Below are positions 55,141-63,975 of a stretch of 64,000 nt of DNA, one piece after another. Under the pieces are notes generated by a model. That model saw nothing but the letters and a program-made list of their open reading frames with translations. It ran no database searches and had not been told where the DNA came from. Both the position numbers and the translations under genes were made by a program. This DNA comes from Burkholderia contaminans. Its GTDB lineage: Bacteria > Pseudomonadota > Gammaproteobacteria > Burkholderiales > Burkholderiaceae. The DNA lies in assembly GCF_029633825.1 (NCBI RefSeq), contig NZ_CP090642.1:62001-126000 (forward strand). Direction: 5' to 3'. Position 1 is the first letter of the stretch, and every line of letters begins with the position of its first letter.

Positions 55141-55588
55141 CTGGTTGGGTCGAATCGCGGCGCGGTATCAGACGAGCGTAGACTTGATCTGGGAATCGGG
55201 CGCAGGCGTAGCGATGCCTAGCCTGACCAAGGCCGGCTTGATCCTCTTTCCCCCAGTTCCATCCCCAACCCTGAGTCGTCTATCTCGCGTTGCGCGGCTC
55301 AACGACGGCATTCTAAGCATGATCCAGACGCCGCATGAGTGGGTCTTCGACCAGAAGTACTTGGTGTATTGCTTCAGATGTCTTGTTCTGAACGACGCCG
55401 ATGTCACTGCATCACGGTGGAAGAGGGAGTGGCTCGATCCGTCAGCCGACAACTGCCGAGTGCACCACAGCCTGCTCGAGACTGTTCCGCAATCGATTTT
55501 CGCCAGAGCTCCGAATTTCGACGCCGCGCTGCGGGCGAAATCACGTTATCGATGCCCACCGCTTAGGCTGAGCAAAACACTACGCTAG
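55028..55588 (+). pseudogene. TniQ-like protein, truncated
   Basis: About 186 codons from the ATG at 55028 (55076 also possible). The N-terminal CPFLEDAFGSWLGRIAARYQ and the zinc-ligand segment YCFRCLVLNDADVTASRWKR with a later CRVHH fit TniQ domains, which recruit transposase to target DNA. Full-length TniQ proteins are usually about twice as long, so this one is probably cut at its C-terminus, and no transposase is nearby. It marks a former Tn7-like element beside the biosynthetic locus. Confidence 0.5.
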
Positions 55589-55596
55589 CAGTATTA

Positions 55597-56418
55597 GTGA
55601 ACATTGCTAGCACTCCTTTGGGCACGGCTAGCATTGATTGTGAACTCCTACAATTGCAGCACGTGATGCTGGAGATACGCGGCGCGAGCGAATCCGTGCG
55701 GGCGGCGGCCAACGAGATTGCCGCAGCGAGCAGCGACCTGTCGTCCCGCACCGAGTCGGAGGCGGCGAGCCTGCAGCAGACGGCTGCGTCGATGGAACAG
55801 ATCTCCGGTACGGTGGACCGGTCGGCCGCGGCCGTGCTGGCGGCCGACCAGCGCTCTGGCATCGCGACGCAGATGGCGTTCCGTGACGGGGAGGTAGTTG
55901 CCGACGCGGTCGGAACGATGAACGAGATCGAGGCAGCGTCCGATCGGATCGGCGCGATCATCAGCGTCATCGACGGCATCGCGTTCCAGACCAATATCCT
56001 CGCACTCCATGCGGCTGTGGAAGCTGCGCGTGCGGGGGATCAAGGGCGCGGCTTCGGCGTCGTCGCCCACGAAGTTCGCAGTCTGGCCCAGCGCAGCGCG
56101 CAGGCTGCGCGCGAAGTGAAGCAGCTGGTGGAGGAAGCGGTGTCCCGCGTGGAAGCGGCGTTGGTGCACCAGGCCGGTGAGACGATGGGAAAAATTGTCG
56201 CCGGCGCTGCCGACGTCCGGTCCGTCGTCTCGGGCATTGCGCGTTCGGCGACCGAGCAGACACGCGGTATCCAGGAGGTTAATCGAGCACTCATGCAGCT
56301 CGACGAAATGGTCCAGGAGAACGTGGCGCTGGTGGAGGAGTTGGCAGCTGCATCTGCCGCTTTGCAGACACAGGCAGATGCGCTGGCGTCGAACATTGGC
56401 AGATTCACAATAGACTGA
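55597..56418 (+). CDS. Methyl-accepting chemotaxis signalling domain, lacking sensor and membrane parts
   Basis: 273 residues from a GTG at 55597. It is a long coiled-coil receptor cytoplasmic domain: EIAAASSDLSSRTESEAASL, the tip DGIAFQTNILALHAAVEAAR with AGDQGRGFGVVAHEVRSLAQ, then VEELAAASAALQTQADAL. There is no periplasmic domain, membrane segment or HAMP, and the match starts mid-domain, so it is most likely a truncated gene, although a soluble receptor is conceivable. A GCTAGC sequence occurs three times around its start (55584, 55606, 55629), possibly debris of a rearrangement. Confidence 0.7.
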   Translation: MNIASTPLGTASIDCELLQLQHVMLEIRGASESVRAAANEIAAASSDLSSRTESEAASLQQTAASMEQISGTVDRSAAAVLAADQRSGIATQMAFRDGEVVADAVGTMNEIEAASDRIGAIISVIDGIAFQTNILALHAAVEAARAGDQGRGFGVVAHEVRSLAQRSAQAAREVKQLVEEAVSRVEAALVHQAGETMGKIVAGAADVRSVVSGIARSATEQTRGIQEVNRALMQLDEMVQENVALVEELAAASAALQTQADALASNIGRFTID

Positions 56419-56780
56419 GCATTCTTCCAAAATCACCTTTGAGGCTCCCAATGGTCCTAAACGGTCGGGTAAAAAGTGCCATTACATTGTTCATCGCTGT
56501 GGGCGATGAAGATGGGAGCGCTGACTATTACACCGGCAAAAAGCGGTCCGCGCGACCAATTCGATTGAAGTCCGCATCGATGGAGGTCGCTACCTTGCTC
56601 GCGCATCAGGCGCACCGTTTTGCGTTCGGGTTTTAGGGAAAACCCTAGGCTCTCATGCGCTCAAGCCCCACAAAATCCGGTGCGGTTCACGGGTTGGTCG
56701 TCGTTCGCGCTTTTGCCGCTCGCACGCTGCCGCTGACGAGAGCAGGCGGCGTAGGTTGGTGTATCGAAATTGAAAGGAAA

Positions 56781-56800
56781 AATCAACCGAACGGTTGATT
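56781..56800. promoter_or_regulatory. 20-base palindromic operator upstream of the amine permease
   Basis: AATCAACCGAACGGTTGATT has perfect 9-base arms around a 2-base centre and ends 79 bases before the permease start. A nearly identical site lies before the porin (59193-59212). The LuxR-type regulator gene lies between the two target genes and is the obvious candidate to bind them. The remaining part of 56419-56879 holds no gene. Confidence 0.7.
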
Positions 56801-56879
56801 GTGTGCGGTGATTTGGCTTTGAAGAATTGTCTCAATCCGGCCTTGCTGAGAAGGTCGTGAATTCAGGAGACAGTCGAAA

Positions 56880-58319
56880 ATGAATGAAAACGTCCAAAGC
56901 AAGCCAGCGCTGAGGAAAAACGCGCTCGGTATGTTGTCGATCGTATTTCTTGTCATCGCAACCAACGGCCCGTTGACCGCGCTTGTCGGCGTGATACCAG
57001 TGAGCATCAGTCTCGGCAACGGGATTGGCGTTCCCGGCACATTCGTATTTGCTGGCCTGATTTACCTGCTTTTCAGTGTCGGCTACGCCGCCATGAGCCG
57101 TTACGTGAAAAACGCTGGGGCGTTCTATGCCTACATCGCGACGGGCCTTGGCCGGCCTGCGGGCGTCGGTGGCGCGTTTCTCGCGCTGCTGGCCTACAAC
57201 GCGATGCAGCTCGCTTGCTACGCGCTGGTCGGTTTCTTCATCAGTCAGTCGCTGGAAGCCCACTTTGCGGTGCATGTGCCGTGGTGGGCCTCGGCTGCAG
57301 CCGTGGTGCTGGTCGTGCACTACTTTGGCTACCGCAACGTCGAATTCAGCGGCAAGTTCCTTTGTGTGCTCATGGCGTGCGAAATCGCCATCATCCTGAT
57401 CTTCGATGCCGCGGTTGTCGGCCATGGAGGGCCTCAGGGATTTTCGCTGAGTTCGTTTTCACCGTCGACAGTGTTCACCGCAGGGTTCGGACCGTCCCTG
57501 GTGTTCGTCGTCGGCTCGTACATGGGCTTCGAGACCACGGCGATCTACGCTGAAGAGGCGCGAGATCCAGTGCGCAGTATCCCGCGCGCAACGTACTTGG
57601 CGATTACCGCCATCATGTGCCTGTATGCCGTTTCGGTATGGATGATCATCACCGCCTACGGGCCGGCCGACGCGATCACGCAAGCCGGGAAGGATCCGGG
57701 CAACATGTGGTTTACGATGACGGGAAAGCTGGTTGGCGGATGGGCGGCCGATGTAATGGGCGTGCTGATGATCACGAGCCTGCTCGCCGCTTTGATCAGC
57801 TTTCATAATACGATTTCCCGTTACTTCTTCTCGCTTGCTCGAGAGGGCGTGATCTGGCCCGTCCTGGCGCGTACCCATGCAACGCAGCAAACGCCCTATG
57901 TCGCCAGTACGGTGCAGACGGCGTGTGCGTTGGTGGTGCTGGCGGTTTGCGCCGTGAAGCATGTCGATCCGCTGCTGGGCGTGCTCCCCTGGTCGAGCGT
58001 CGTGGCGTCGGTCGGCATCGTCGCGGTTCAGGGTTTCGCTTCATTGGCCGTGGTGGGTTTTTTCTGGAAGAATGGCCGTGGCGTGTCGATCTGGCAGCGG
58101 CTCGTGGCGCCTGCGCTGGCGTCGCTGGGGCTGTTTTTCTGTCTGTGGCAGATATTTGCGCATATCGACCTGCTCAGCGGCAGCGATTCGATCGTCGCGC
58201 GTCTGGTGCCGTTCGCGACCCTGGCGGTTGCGGTCGTCGGTGCCGCGTTTGCGATGTGGCTCAGGTCGGCTCGCCCGGCGCTGTACGCGAATCTGGGGCG
58301 TTTATTGAGCGAGGTGTAG
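56880..58319 (+). CDS. APC-superfamily amino acid/amine permease
   Basis: 479 residues with about 12 hydrophobic segments. The first helix region (LGMLSIVFLVIATNGPLTAL) and the conserved GYAAMSRYVKNAGAFYAYI and SYMGFETTAIYAEEARDPVR segments are typical of APC permeases such as ethanolamine, putrescine or aromatic-amine importers. It lies 5 bases upstream of the LuxR-type regulator and shares a putative operator with the porin. It most likely imports the amine consumed by the leftward oxidase operon. Confidence 0.87.
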   Translation: MNENVQSKPALRKNALGMLSIVFLVIATNGPLTALVGVIPVSISLGNGIGVPGTFVFAGLIYLLFSVGYAAMSRYVKNAGAFYAYIATGLGRPAGVGGAFLALLAYNAMQLACYALVGFFISQSLEAHFAVHVPWWASAAAVVLVVHYFGYRNVEFSGKFLCVLMACEIAIILIFDAAVVGHGGPQGFSLSSFSPSTVFTAGFGPSLVFVVGSYMGFETTAIYAEEARDPVRSIPRATYLAITAIMCLYAVSVWMIITAYGPADAITQAGKDPGNMWFTMTGKLVGGWAADVMGVLMITSLLAALISFHNTISRYFFSLAREGVIWPVLARTHATQQTPYVASTVQTACALVVLAVCAVKHVDPLLGVLPWSSVVASVGIVAVQGFASLAVVGFFWKNGRGVSIWQRLVAPALASLGLFFCLWQIFAHIDLLSGSDSIVARLVPFATLAVAVVGAAFAMWLRSARPALYANLGRLLSEV

Positions 58320-58324
58320 TTGAA

Positions 58325-59044
58325 ATGCACGAGTGCGAGTTGACGAATGCGGGGCGGCGGAATCAGTTCTCGGCGGACTCGCGCTTTGCGGAAGAGACCA
58401 TTCACTTCGTGGCGCGGACAACGGGGGTTAGGGCGGTGGCGTTCTATTTTGTCGACGACGATACCGGCTATTGCAATTTTCAGCGCCACGAGGTGCCCGA
58501 GACATTCCATCGCCAGTACGAAACCGGCATGTGCAAGTACGACCCGTTCGAAATCCATCGGGTCGCCCTGTCGGACTTGCGCAGCGCAATGCTGACGCAG
58601 CGAGTCGGTCACTGTCCGGAAGATCAGCATTACGTTCGATTCCTCCGCGCACATGGTTATACCGATGTCGTGGAGATGTTGTTTCGGAGCGAACGACGCG
58701 TGGTTGGCGGCATGTCGCTGCTGCTTCACGAGTGCGATGACGATGCGGCGATCCTGTCTGCAGTCGATGTGATGCAGCCGTACATCGAATTCAATCTTTG
58801 CCGGGCGTGCACGCGCGGTACGCCGGCCCTAAAGCGGGAGGCTGCGCAACGCTTCCTGTTGTCGTCGCGTGAAATCGATGTGGTCGATTTGATGATGCGG
58901 GGGACCACGAACAACGATATCGCGTCGAGCCTCCACATCAGCGTGGCGACAGTCAAGACCCATGTACTGAAGATTTTCCACAAGGTCGGAGTGTCGAATC
59001 GCTCGACACTCGTGTCGAAATTGTCCGAGTACGGTTTCCACTGA
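58325..59044 (+). CDS. LuxR-family transcriptional regulator (autoinducer-binding-like domain)
   Basis: 239 residues. Residues about 15-160 resemble the LuxR ligand domain, including the conserved Asp-Pro in MCKYDPFEIHR, but Trp residues usual for acyl-homoserine lactone binding are not evident. The C-terminal HTH is canonical (LSSREIDVVDLMMRGTTNND, then VKTHVLKIFHKVGVSNRSTL). No luxI gene is nearby, so it is a LuxR solo that may sense the amine substrate rather than a quorum signal. It probably binds the two 20-base palindromes that flank its operon. Confidence 0.87.
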   Translation: MHECELTNAGRRNQFSADSRFAEETIHFVARTTGVRAVAFYFVDDDTGYCNFQRHEVPETFHRQYETGMCKYDPFEIHRVALSDLRSAMLTQRVGHCPEDQHYVRFLRAHGYTDVVEMLFRSERRVVGGMSLLLHECDDDAAILSAVDVMQPYIEFNLCRACTRGTPALKREAAQRFLLSSREIDVVDLMMRGTTNNDIASSLHISVATVKTHVLKIFHKVGVSNRSTLVSKLSEYGFH

Positions 59045-59192
59045 TGCTCGCTGCCGTGGCTTATGCCGCCCGGCAGCAACATGCCACTCATCCCTTCCGC
59101 GCTTCATCATTCCGCTACGCCCGTATCGGCTCTCCGCTTTCGCGGTCTTCTCCGCGCCAATCCCGTTAAGTGTTTACCCGTCCAGGTCGCGA

Positions 59193-59212
59193 AATCAACC
59201 AAACGGTTGATG
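59193..59212. promoter_or_regulatory. Second copy of the palindromic operator, upstream of the porin
   Basis: AATCAACCAAACGGTTGATG differs from the site at 56781-56800 at only two positions and keeps the dyad ATCAACC/GGTTGAT. It lies about 170 bases before the porin start, in the 337-base gap after the LuxR-type gene, which contains no other gene. Confidence 0.68.
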
Positions 59213-59381
59213 TCGGATTAGTGGATCGGTGCAGGACAATCGATTCGGCAGAACGATTATCCGTTCCGCTGAATCGGCGGCTAGCTGCGAGATAGTGCGG
59301 TTAGTCCGCAAAGTCAGACAGGCGGGGGGCTGGCAAAAATCTGTCAGGCACGCGCCCAGAAAAAGATAAGGATTACTACTT

Positions 59382-60614
59382 ATGAAAGCATGTCTTTTCG
59401 ATCTGGCATGTCACGGAGGCAGGGGTGGAGCGATTGCGGTTGCGGCAATGCTTGTCTGCGGCAGTTCCTACGCACAAAGCAGCGTCACGCTATACGGTGT
59501 GATAGACACCGGCATCACGTACGTCAACAATCAGCAGCAATCGGTGGCGGGTGGCGTCGCCGGAAAGCAAGCGTGGAGCATGACAAGCGGAAACGTCGCC
59601 CCGACCACCCTCGGGTTCAAAGGTACCGAGAGTCTGGGAGGGGGATACAACGCCGTCTTCGACCTGAGGAACTATTTCCTCTCGAATAATGGTGCGCTGT
59701 TCGAGCAGAATGCATTGTTCGACGCGACGGCCATCGTTGGAATTCAATCGGACCGATGGGGTACGCTTACATTAGGGCGGCAGTTCGATTCGTATACCGA
59801 TGCGTTGGGGCCGTTCGCGGTCAGCAACACTTGGGCGGGGCCTGCTGGCGCGCATTTCGGCGATATCGACAATCTCAATGCAGCCTTCAACGTCAACAAT
59901 GCCGTGAAATACCTGAGCCCGAGCTTTTCCGGTCTGTCGTTTGGCGGTACGTTCAGCTTCGGCAATCAGGCCGGCGCATTCGCGACAAACCGCGCATGGG
60001 CGCTGGCGATCAACTATTCGAACGGTCCGTTCTCGGCCGCGGCCGGTTATCTGTCGATGCGCAATCCGCTGACAGCCGGGCTACGTGGAGAAGCTGCGTA
60101 TATCGGCGAACTGAGTTGCGGGCAAAGTCCGTCGAGTTACTGCGGTATGCACGACAGCGACGAGCTGCGCACGTTCGGAGCGGGCGCCAGCTATGCGTTC
60201 GACAAGTTGACCCTGTCGGCCACAGTCACGCAGGCAACGCTGCTGGGCAGCCGCTACCTGACGGCGATTGCCGGGCCGGTCAGCGATATTCGATTCGACA
60301 CGGCTGAAGCCAGCGCGCTTTATAACGTGACGCCGGCGCTGCAGGCAGGCATCGCGTACAGCTACACGCTTGCGAAGATATCGGCCACCGATTCGCGGAC
60401 CGACATTCACAAGGTGAGCGTGGGCAGCATATACAACCTCTCCAAGCGGACCGCCCTGTACGCGACGGTGAACTATGAAAAGATGGCAGGCGATGGTCTG
60501 GGCATCGACCCGCTGACCGGCGCGATGCGAAACTACGCACAGTTGGCCTATGTGGGTAGCGCAAATGCCTCGTCGCAAGTGGCCGTATCGGTTGGAATCA
60601 AGCACACCTTCTGA
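59382..60614 (+). CDS. Gram-negative porin (Burkholderia OmpC-like)
   Basis: 410 residues. A signal peptide (hydrophobic AIAVAAMLVCGSSYA, cleaved near SYA-QSS) precedes the SSVTLYGVIDTGITYVNN strand that starts this family of 16-stranded trimeric porins. The conserved KQAWSMTSGN and GTESLGGGYNAVFDLRNYF segments follow, and the last strand ends VAVSVGIKHTF with the terminal Phe needed for outer-membrane assembly. The gene is complete, unlike the porin tails at 23977 and 40265. Co-regulation with the amine permease suggests a role in amine uptake. Confidence 0.92.
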   Translation: MKACLFDLACHGGRGGAIAVAAMLVCGSSYAQSSVTLYGVIDTGITYVNNQQQSVAGGVAGKQAWSMTSGNVAPTTLGFKGTESLGGGYNAVFDLRNYFLSNNGALFEQNALFDATAIVGIQSDRWGTLTLGRQFDSYTDALGPFAVSNTWAGPAGAHFGDIDNLNAAFNVNNAVKYLSPSFSGLSFGGTFSFGNQAGAFATNRAWALAINYSNGPFSAAAGYLSMRNPLTAGLRGEAAYIGELSCGQSPSSYCGMHDSDELRTFGAGASYAFDKLTLSATVTQATLLGSRYLTAIAGPVSDIRFDTAEASALYNVTPALQAGIAYSYTLAKISATDSRTDIHKVSVGSIYNLSKRTALYATVNYEKMAGDGLGIDPLTGAMRNYAQLAYVGSANASSQVAVSVGIKHTF

Positions 60615-60631
60615 TCGCGGCATGAATGCAA

Positions 60632-60661
60632 AAGGGCCGGTGCCTCGCCGCGCCGGTCCTT
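60632..60661. terminator. Bidirectional terminator hairpin between porin and aldehyde dehydrogenase
   Basis: AAGGGCCGGTGC and GCGCCGGTCCTT pair over 12 bases, with G-T wobbles, around a 6-base loop. It sits between the convergent porin and dehydrogenase genes. The T-run is short, so strength is uncertain. Confidence 0.55.
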
Positions 60662-60684
60662 GAATGGATGATGCCCGGTGTTCT

Positions 60685-62172
60685 TCAGTGCCGGATCATG
60701 ACCGACTTCAGTTCCGTGTAGTCGTCGATGAAGGCCGAGCCGAACTCGCGGCCGATACCCGATGCCTTGACGCCGCCGAAGGGCAGCGCAGGATCGAGGA
60801 ACGTGTGCATGTTGACCCACACGGTGCCTGCTTCGATTCGAGGAATCAGGTTCATCGCCTTGCCCAGGTCGTTGGTCCACAGGCTCGCCGCCAACCCGTA
60901 CGGCGTGTCGTTGAACAGGTCCACGAGTTCTGCCTCATCGTCATAGGCCAGGAACGTCGCGATGGGGCCGAAGGTTTCCTCGCTGAGCATCTTCGCGCGG
61001 CGATCGTCGACGAGGATTGCGGTCGGTGTCACGAAGTAGCCGGTGCGGTCGAGCGGTTGGCCGCCGAACGCGATCGTGCTGCCTTCGCTGCGTGCCAGAT
61101 CGAAGAAGTCGACGATCTTGTCGAAATGGGCGCGGTTCGAGAGCGGACCGAACTGGGTGCGTTCGTCCATCGGGTCGCCGATTTGCAGGCCCGCCAGCGC
61201 GTGCTTGAGCTTTTCGAGCACCTCGTCGAGACGCGAGCGATGCAGGAAGAAGCGCTCGCCGGCGGCACATACCTGCCCCTGGTGAACGAAGCCGGATTCG
61301 AGGATGCCGGCCACGGCCTTGTCGGCGTCGACGTCCTTTAGAAATCCAACGGCATTCTTGCCGCCGAGTTCGAGCGTCGCCCGCGTGAGCTTGGCGTCCA
61401 TCGCATTGCGACCGACTGCAATGCCGGTCGGCACCGAGCCGGTAAAGCTGACCTTGGCCGTCCCTTCGTGTTCGATCAGCCAGCGCCCGGGATTGCCGCC
61501 GCCGCTGACGACGTTAAGCGCGCCGGCCGGCGCACCGGCTTCGGTAGCCAGTTCGGCGATGCGCAGCAGGGTCAAAGGCGTGAACTGGCTCGGCTTGATG
61601 ATGACGGTGCAGCCGGTCGCGAGCGCAGACGCGAATTTCCAGACTGCGATAAGGATCGAGAAGTTCCACGGCACGATGCCGACGACCACGCCAACCGGCT
61701 CGCGCCGGGTGAATGCACTGTATCGCTCGCCGTTGAACGACGGCAGCGAGGGCGTGATGGTTTCGCCGTGGATGCGCGTGGCGGCGCCGGCATAGTGCTT
61801 GAGAAAACCGATGGCCTGGTCGACTTCGAACGCGCGCGAAATCTGGATGATCTTCCCCGACTGCAGGGTTTCGATTTGCGCGAGTTCCTCGCGATGCTTC
61901 TCGAACAGATCCGCCAGCCGCAGCAGGACATTCGCCCGCTCGGCCGGTGTAGTCCGTCCCCAGGCGCCTTCGAACGCAGCCCGGCTCGACGCCACCGCTG
62001 CATCGACGTCGTCGCGCGTCGCGTCGGCAATATCGGCGATTTCCTGTTCGTCCGAGGGGTTCACGACCGCGATGCGGTCACCTCGACCTTCGACGGCACG
62101 GCCGTGGATGTAGTGCCCGTGACGGCGGGCAAGAAAGGCCGTGACTTCCGGCAGAATTGAAATCGCTGTCAT
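60685..62172 (-). CDS. Aldehyde dehydrogenase, phenylacetaldehyde dehydrogenase (FeaB) type
   Basis: 495 residues. VPWNFSILIAVWKFASALAT, the NAD segment FTGSVPTGIAVGR, TLELGGKNAVGFLKD, and the catalytic Cys in HQGQVCAAGERF are present; the ending TVWVNMHTFLDPALPFGG resembles FeaB/StyD enzymes more than PuuC. It is last in a leftward operon behind a FAD amine oxidase and a cupin, so it should oxidise the aldehyde released by that oxidase. The exact aldehyde, aromatic or aliphatic, is not decided by sequence. Confidence 0.85.
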   Translation of the reverse strand: MTAISILPEVTAFLARRHGHYIHGRAVEGRGDRIAVVNPSDEQEIADIADATRDDVDAAVASSRAAFEGAWGRTTPAERANVLLRLADLFEKHREELAQIETLQSGKIIQISRAFEVDQAIGFLKHYAGAATRIHGETITPSLPSFNGERYSAFTRREPVGVVVGIVPWNFSILIAVWKFASALATGCTVIIKPSQFTPLTLLRIAELATEAGAPAGALNVVSGGGNPGRWLIEHEGTAKVSFTGSVPTGIAVGRNAMDAKLTRATLELGGKNAVGFLKDVDADKAVAGILESGFVHQGQVCAAGERFFLHRSRLDEVLEKLKHALAGLQIGDPMDERTQFGPLSNRAHFDKIVDFFDLARSEGSTIAFGGQPLDRTGYFVTPTAILVDDRRAKMLSEETFGPIATFLAYDDEAELVDLFNDTPYGLAASLWTNDLGKAMNLIPRIEAGTVWVNMHTFLDPALPFGGVKASGIGREFGSAFIDDYTELKSVMIRH

Positions 62173-62226
62173 GGAGAACCCACCGAAAATGGATGTTGAC
62201 GAGTGCTGCGAAGTACCGGTGTGTCG

Positions 62227-62595
62227 TCAGGCGAACAGCAGGAAATGCTTCGTGTAGCTGTCGGTCAGGACTTCCCAGACAGTCGATGTGCCCTTCGTGA
62301 CGAACCAGGAATCGCCGGCCCTGAAGTGCCGGGTCTCGCCCGTCGATTCATCGGTGATGCGCACTTCACCGTGCATGATCGTCGCCTGCTCCGAGAACGG
62401 GTAGACGAGGCGGTACTTGCCCTTGCCGGTACCGAAATAGCCTGCATTGACTGCGTCCGTGAAGGTGCCGTAGGTACTGTGTGCGTACGCTTGCACGTCG
62501 CCGCCCTCGAGAATCTCGCCTCCGAGCGCCGTCAGGCTGCCGATCGAAGCGAGTTCGGCGATGGTTTTGCCTTGCTGGAGAGGAATCATGGACAT
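62227..62595 (-). CDS. Small cupin protein (EutQ/DUF861-like)
   Basis: 122 residues from the ATG at 62595 (an ATG at 62589 is also possible). A single cupin barrel with the pattern EQATIMHGEVRITDESTGET and FRAGDSWFVTKGTSTVWEV. Such small cupins accompany amine and polyamine catabolic genes, but their reaction is not established. It lies 34 bases after the oxidase and 54 bases before the dehydrogenase gene. Confidence 0.8.
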   Translation of the reverse strand: MSMIPLQQGKTIAELASIGSLTALGGEILEGGDVQAYAHSTYGTFTDAVNAGYFGTGKGKYRLVYPFSEQATIMHGEVRITDESTGETRHFRAGDSWFVTKGTSTVWEVLTDSYTKHFLLFA

Positions 62596-62629
62596 GGTGT
62601 ACTCCTGAACGGGAAAGTTCGAGTGGGGC

Positions 62630-63931
62630 TCAACGGCGCCCGTGGAAATAGCCGGACGTCTGATGGGCGAGCTTGCCGAGGCTGACCAGCAACGCGCGGA
62701 AATGATCCTTGCCGGGGATCGAGGCATGGCTAATCGAGCTCAGCAGGCGGTAGCGCTCGGAGCCGCCCATGATCCCTTCCGCCAGGATCTTGCAGAGCAG
62801 TTGGCTGGGCGTGACGCCGAAACCGGAGTAGCCCTGTACATAGAAGACATTGGGGCGGTCGACGAGCGTGCCGAGTTGCGGAAAGAGTTTCAGGCTGCAG
62901 GGCAGGGGGCCGCCCCATGCCATGTCTATCCTGACGTCGGTCAGGTACGGGAAGATCTGCAGCATGCGAGCCCGGCAGAACGCATACAGGTCGCTTGGCA
63001 TGTATTCGAGCAACTGGTGCGCGGTGCCGAACATCAGCCGGTTGTCGTTGGTGACACGGAAATAATCGATGACGGGCCGGATATCGCTGTACGCACCACG
63101 GATCGGGCTGATTTGCTCGATCAGCGCGGCCGGCAGCGGTTCGGTAACCGAATTGAACGCCCAGACATCGAGTGTCTTTCGATGCAGTTCGGGCTCGATG
63201 CGGTTGTTGAAGCCGTCCACGGCCCATACCAGTTGCTTCGCCCGGATGCTGCCCTTCGCCGTGCGGACATGGATGCGATCGCCATAGGTGACTTGCAGAG
63301 CCGGGCTGTGTTCGAAAATGCGCACACCGTAGCGCTCCGATACGACCTGTGCTTCGCCCAACAGCAGGTTCAACGAATGAACGTGGCCGCAGCCGTTATG
63401 CAGGAGCGCTGCATGATAGACATCCGAGCCAATGATTTGCTTCACTTCGCCGCCTTCGAGGTAGCGGACTTCGTGTGGCGATCCCAGTGACGCAAATTCG
63501 GCTTGCCATTGCTGCAGCGTGCGTGCCTGGCGCGCATTGAAGGCCAGATAGCCATAACCGCTGCGAATGTCAGCCTGGATGTCGTACCGGGCGATACGCT
63601 CCCGCATGATCTGTGGCCCCAGATCGTTGAGTGCGAAGATCGCCTTCAAGCCGTCCTCGCCTACGTCGCGCCTGATGCCGTCCAGATCGTGCCCGACGCC
63701 GACCATGACGTGGCCGCCGTTGCGGCCCGAGCCACCGTATCCGAGATGTCGGGCTTCCAGTACGACCGTATTGGTGAGCCCGTGCTCGGCGAGTTCGAGT
63801 GCCGTGTGGATACCGGAGAACCCGCCGCCGATGATCACGACGTCGGTTTCCAGATCGGCTTCCAGCGACGGGAAGCTCAATGCGTACTTGGTGGTTGCCG
63901 TGTAGTAGGTCGCGGTTTCGTCTACATGCAT
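62630..63931 (-). CDS. FAD-dependent amine oxidase (PuuB / DadA-like family)
   Basis: 433 residues. The N-terminal FAD motif VVIIGGGFSGIHTALELAEH follows a short YYTATTKYALSFPSL leader typical of gamma-glutamylputrescine oxidase (PuuB), and GYGGSGRNGGHVM and the C-terminal YVQGYSGFGVTPSQLLCKIL are family hallmarks. The enzyme would oxidise an amine to aldehyde, ammonia and H2O2. No glutamylating ligase (PuuA) is visible in the window, so the substrate could be a different or unmodified amine. First gene of the leftward operon. Confidence 0.86.
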   Translation of the reverse strand: MHVDETATYYTATTKYALSFPSLEADLETDVVIIGGGFSGIHTALELAEHGLTNTVVLEARHLGYGGSGRNGGHVMVGVGHDLDGIRRDVGEDGLKAIFALNDLGPQIMRERIARYDIQADIRSGYGYLAFNARQARTLQQWQAEFASLGSPHEVRYLEGGEVKQIIGSDVYHAALLHNGCGHVHSLNLLLGEAQVVSERYGVRIFEHSPALQVTYGDRIHVRTAKGSIRAKQLVWAVDGFNNRIEPELHRKTLDVWAFNSVTEPLPAALIEQISPIRGAYSDIRPVIDYFRVTNDNRLMFGTAHQLLEYMPSDLYAFCRARMLQIFPYLTDVRIDMAWGGPLPCSLKLFPQLGTLVDRPNVFYVQGYSGFGVTPSQLLCKILAEGIMGGSERYRLLSSISHASIPGKDHFRALLVSLGKLAHQTSGYFHGRR

Positions 63932-63963
63932 GGGTGGCTGTTCGTTTTACGTTGGCGGGCGGG

Positions 63964-63975
63964 TGAACCGGTTCA
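63964..63975. promoter_or_regulatory. Perfect 12-base palindrome upstream of the amine oxidase operon
   Basis: TGAACCGGTTCA is a perfect palindrome 33 bases before the oxidase start. It shares the ACCG/CGGT core with the two 20-base operators but not their AATCA flanks, so it may be a variant site of the same regulator or belong to another. The region to its right is cut off by the window. Confidence 0.4.

Noticed and set aside
55584..55634. Three GCTAGC sequences as transposon end repeats
   Set aside because: Six-base matches are too short, and no paired end or target duplication was found.
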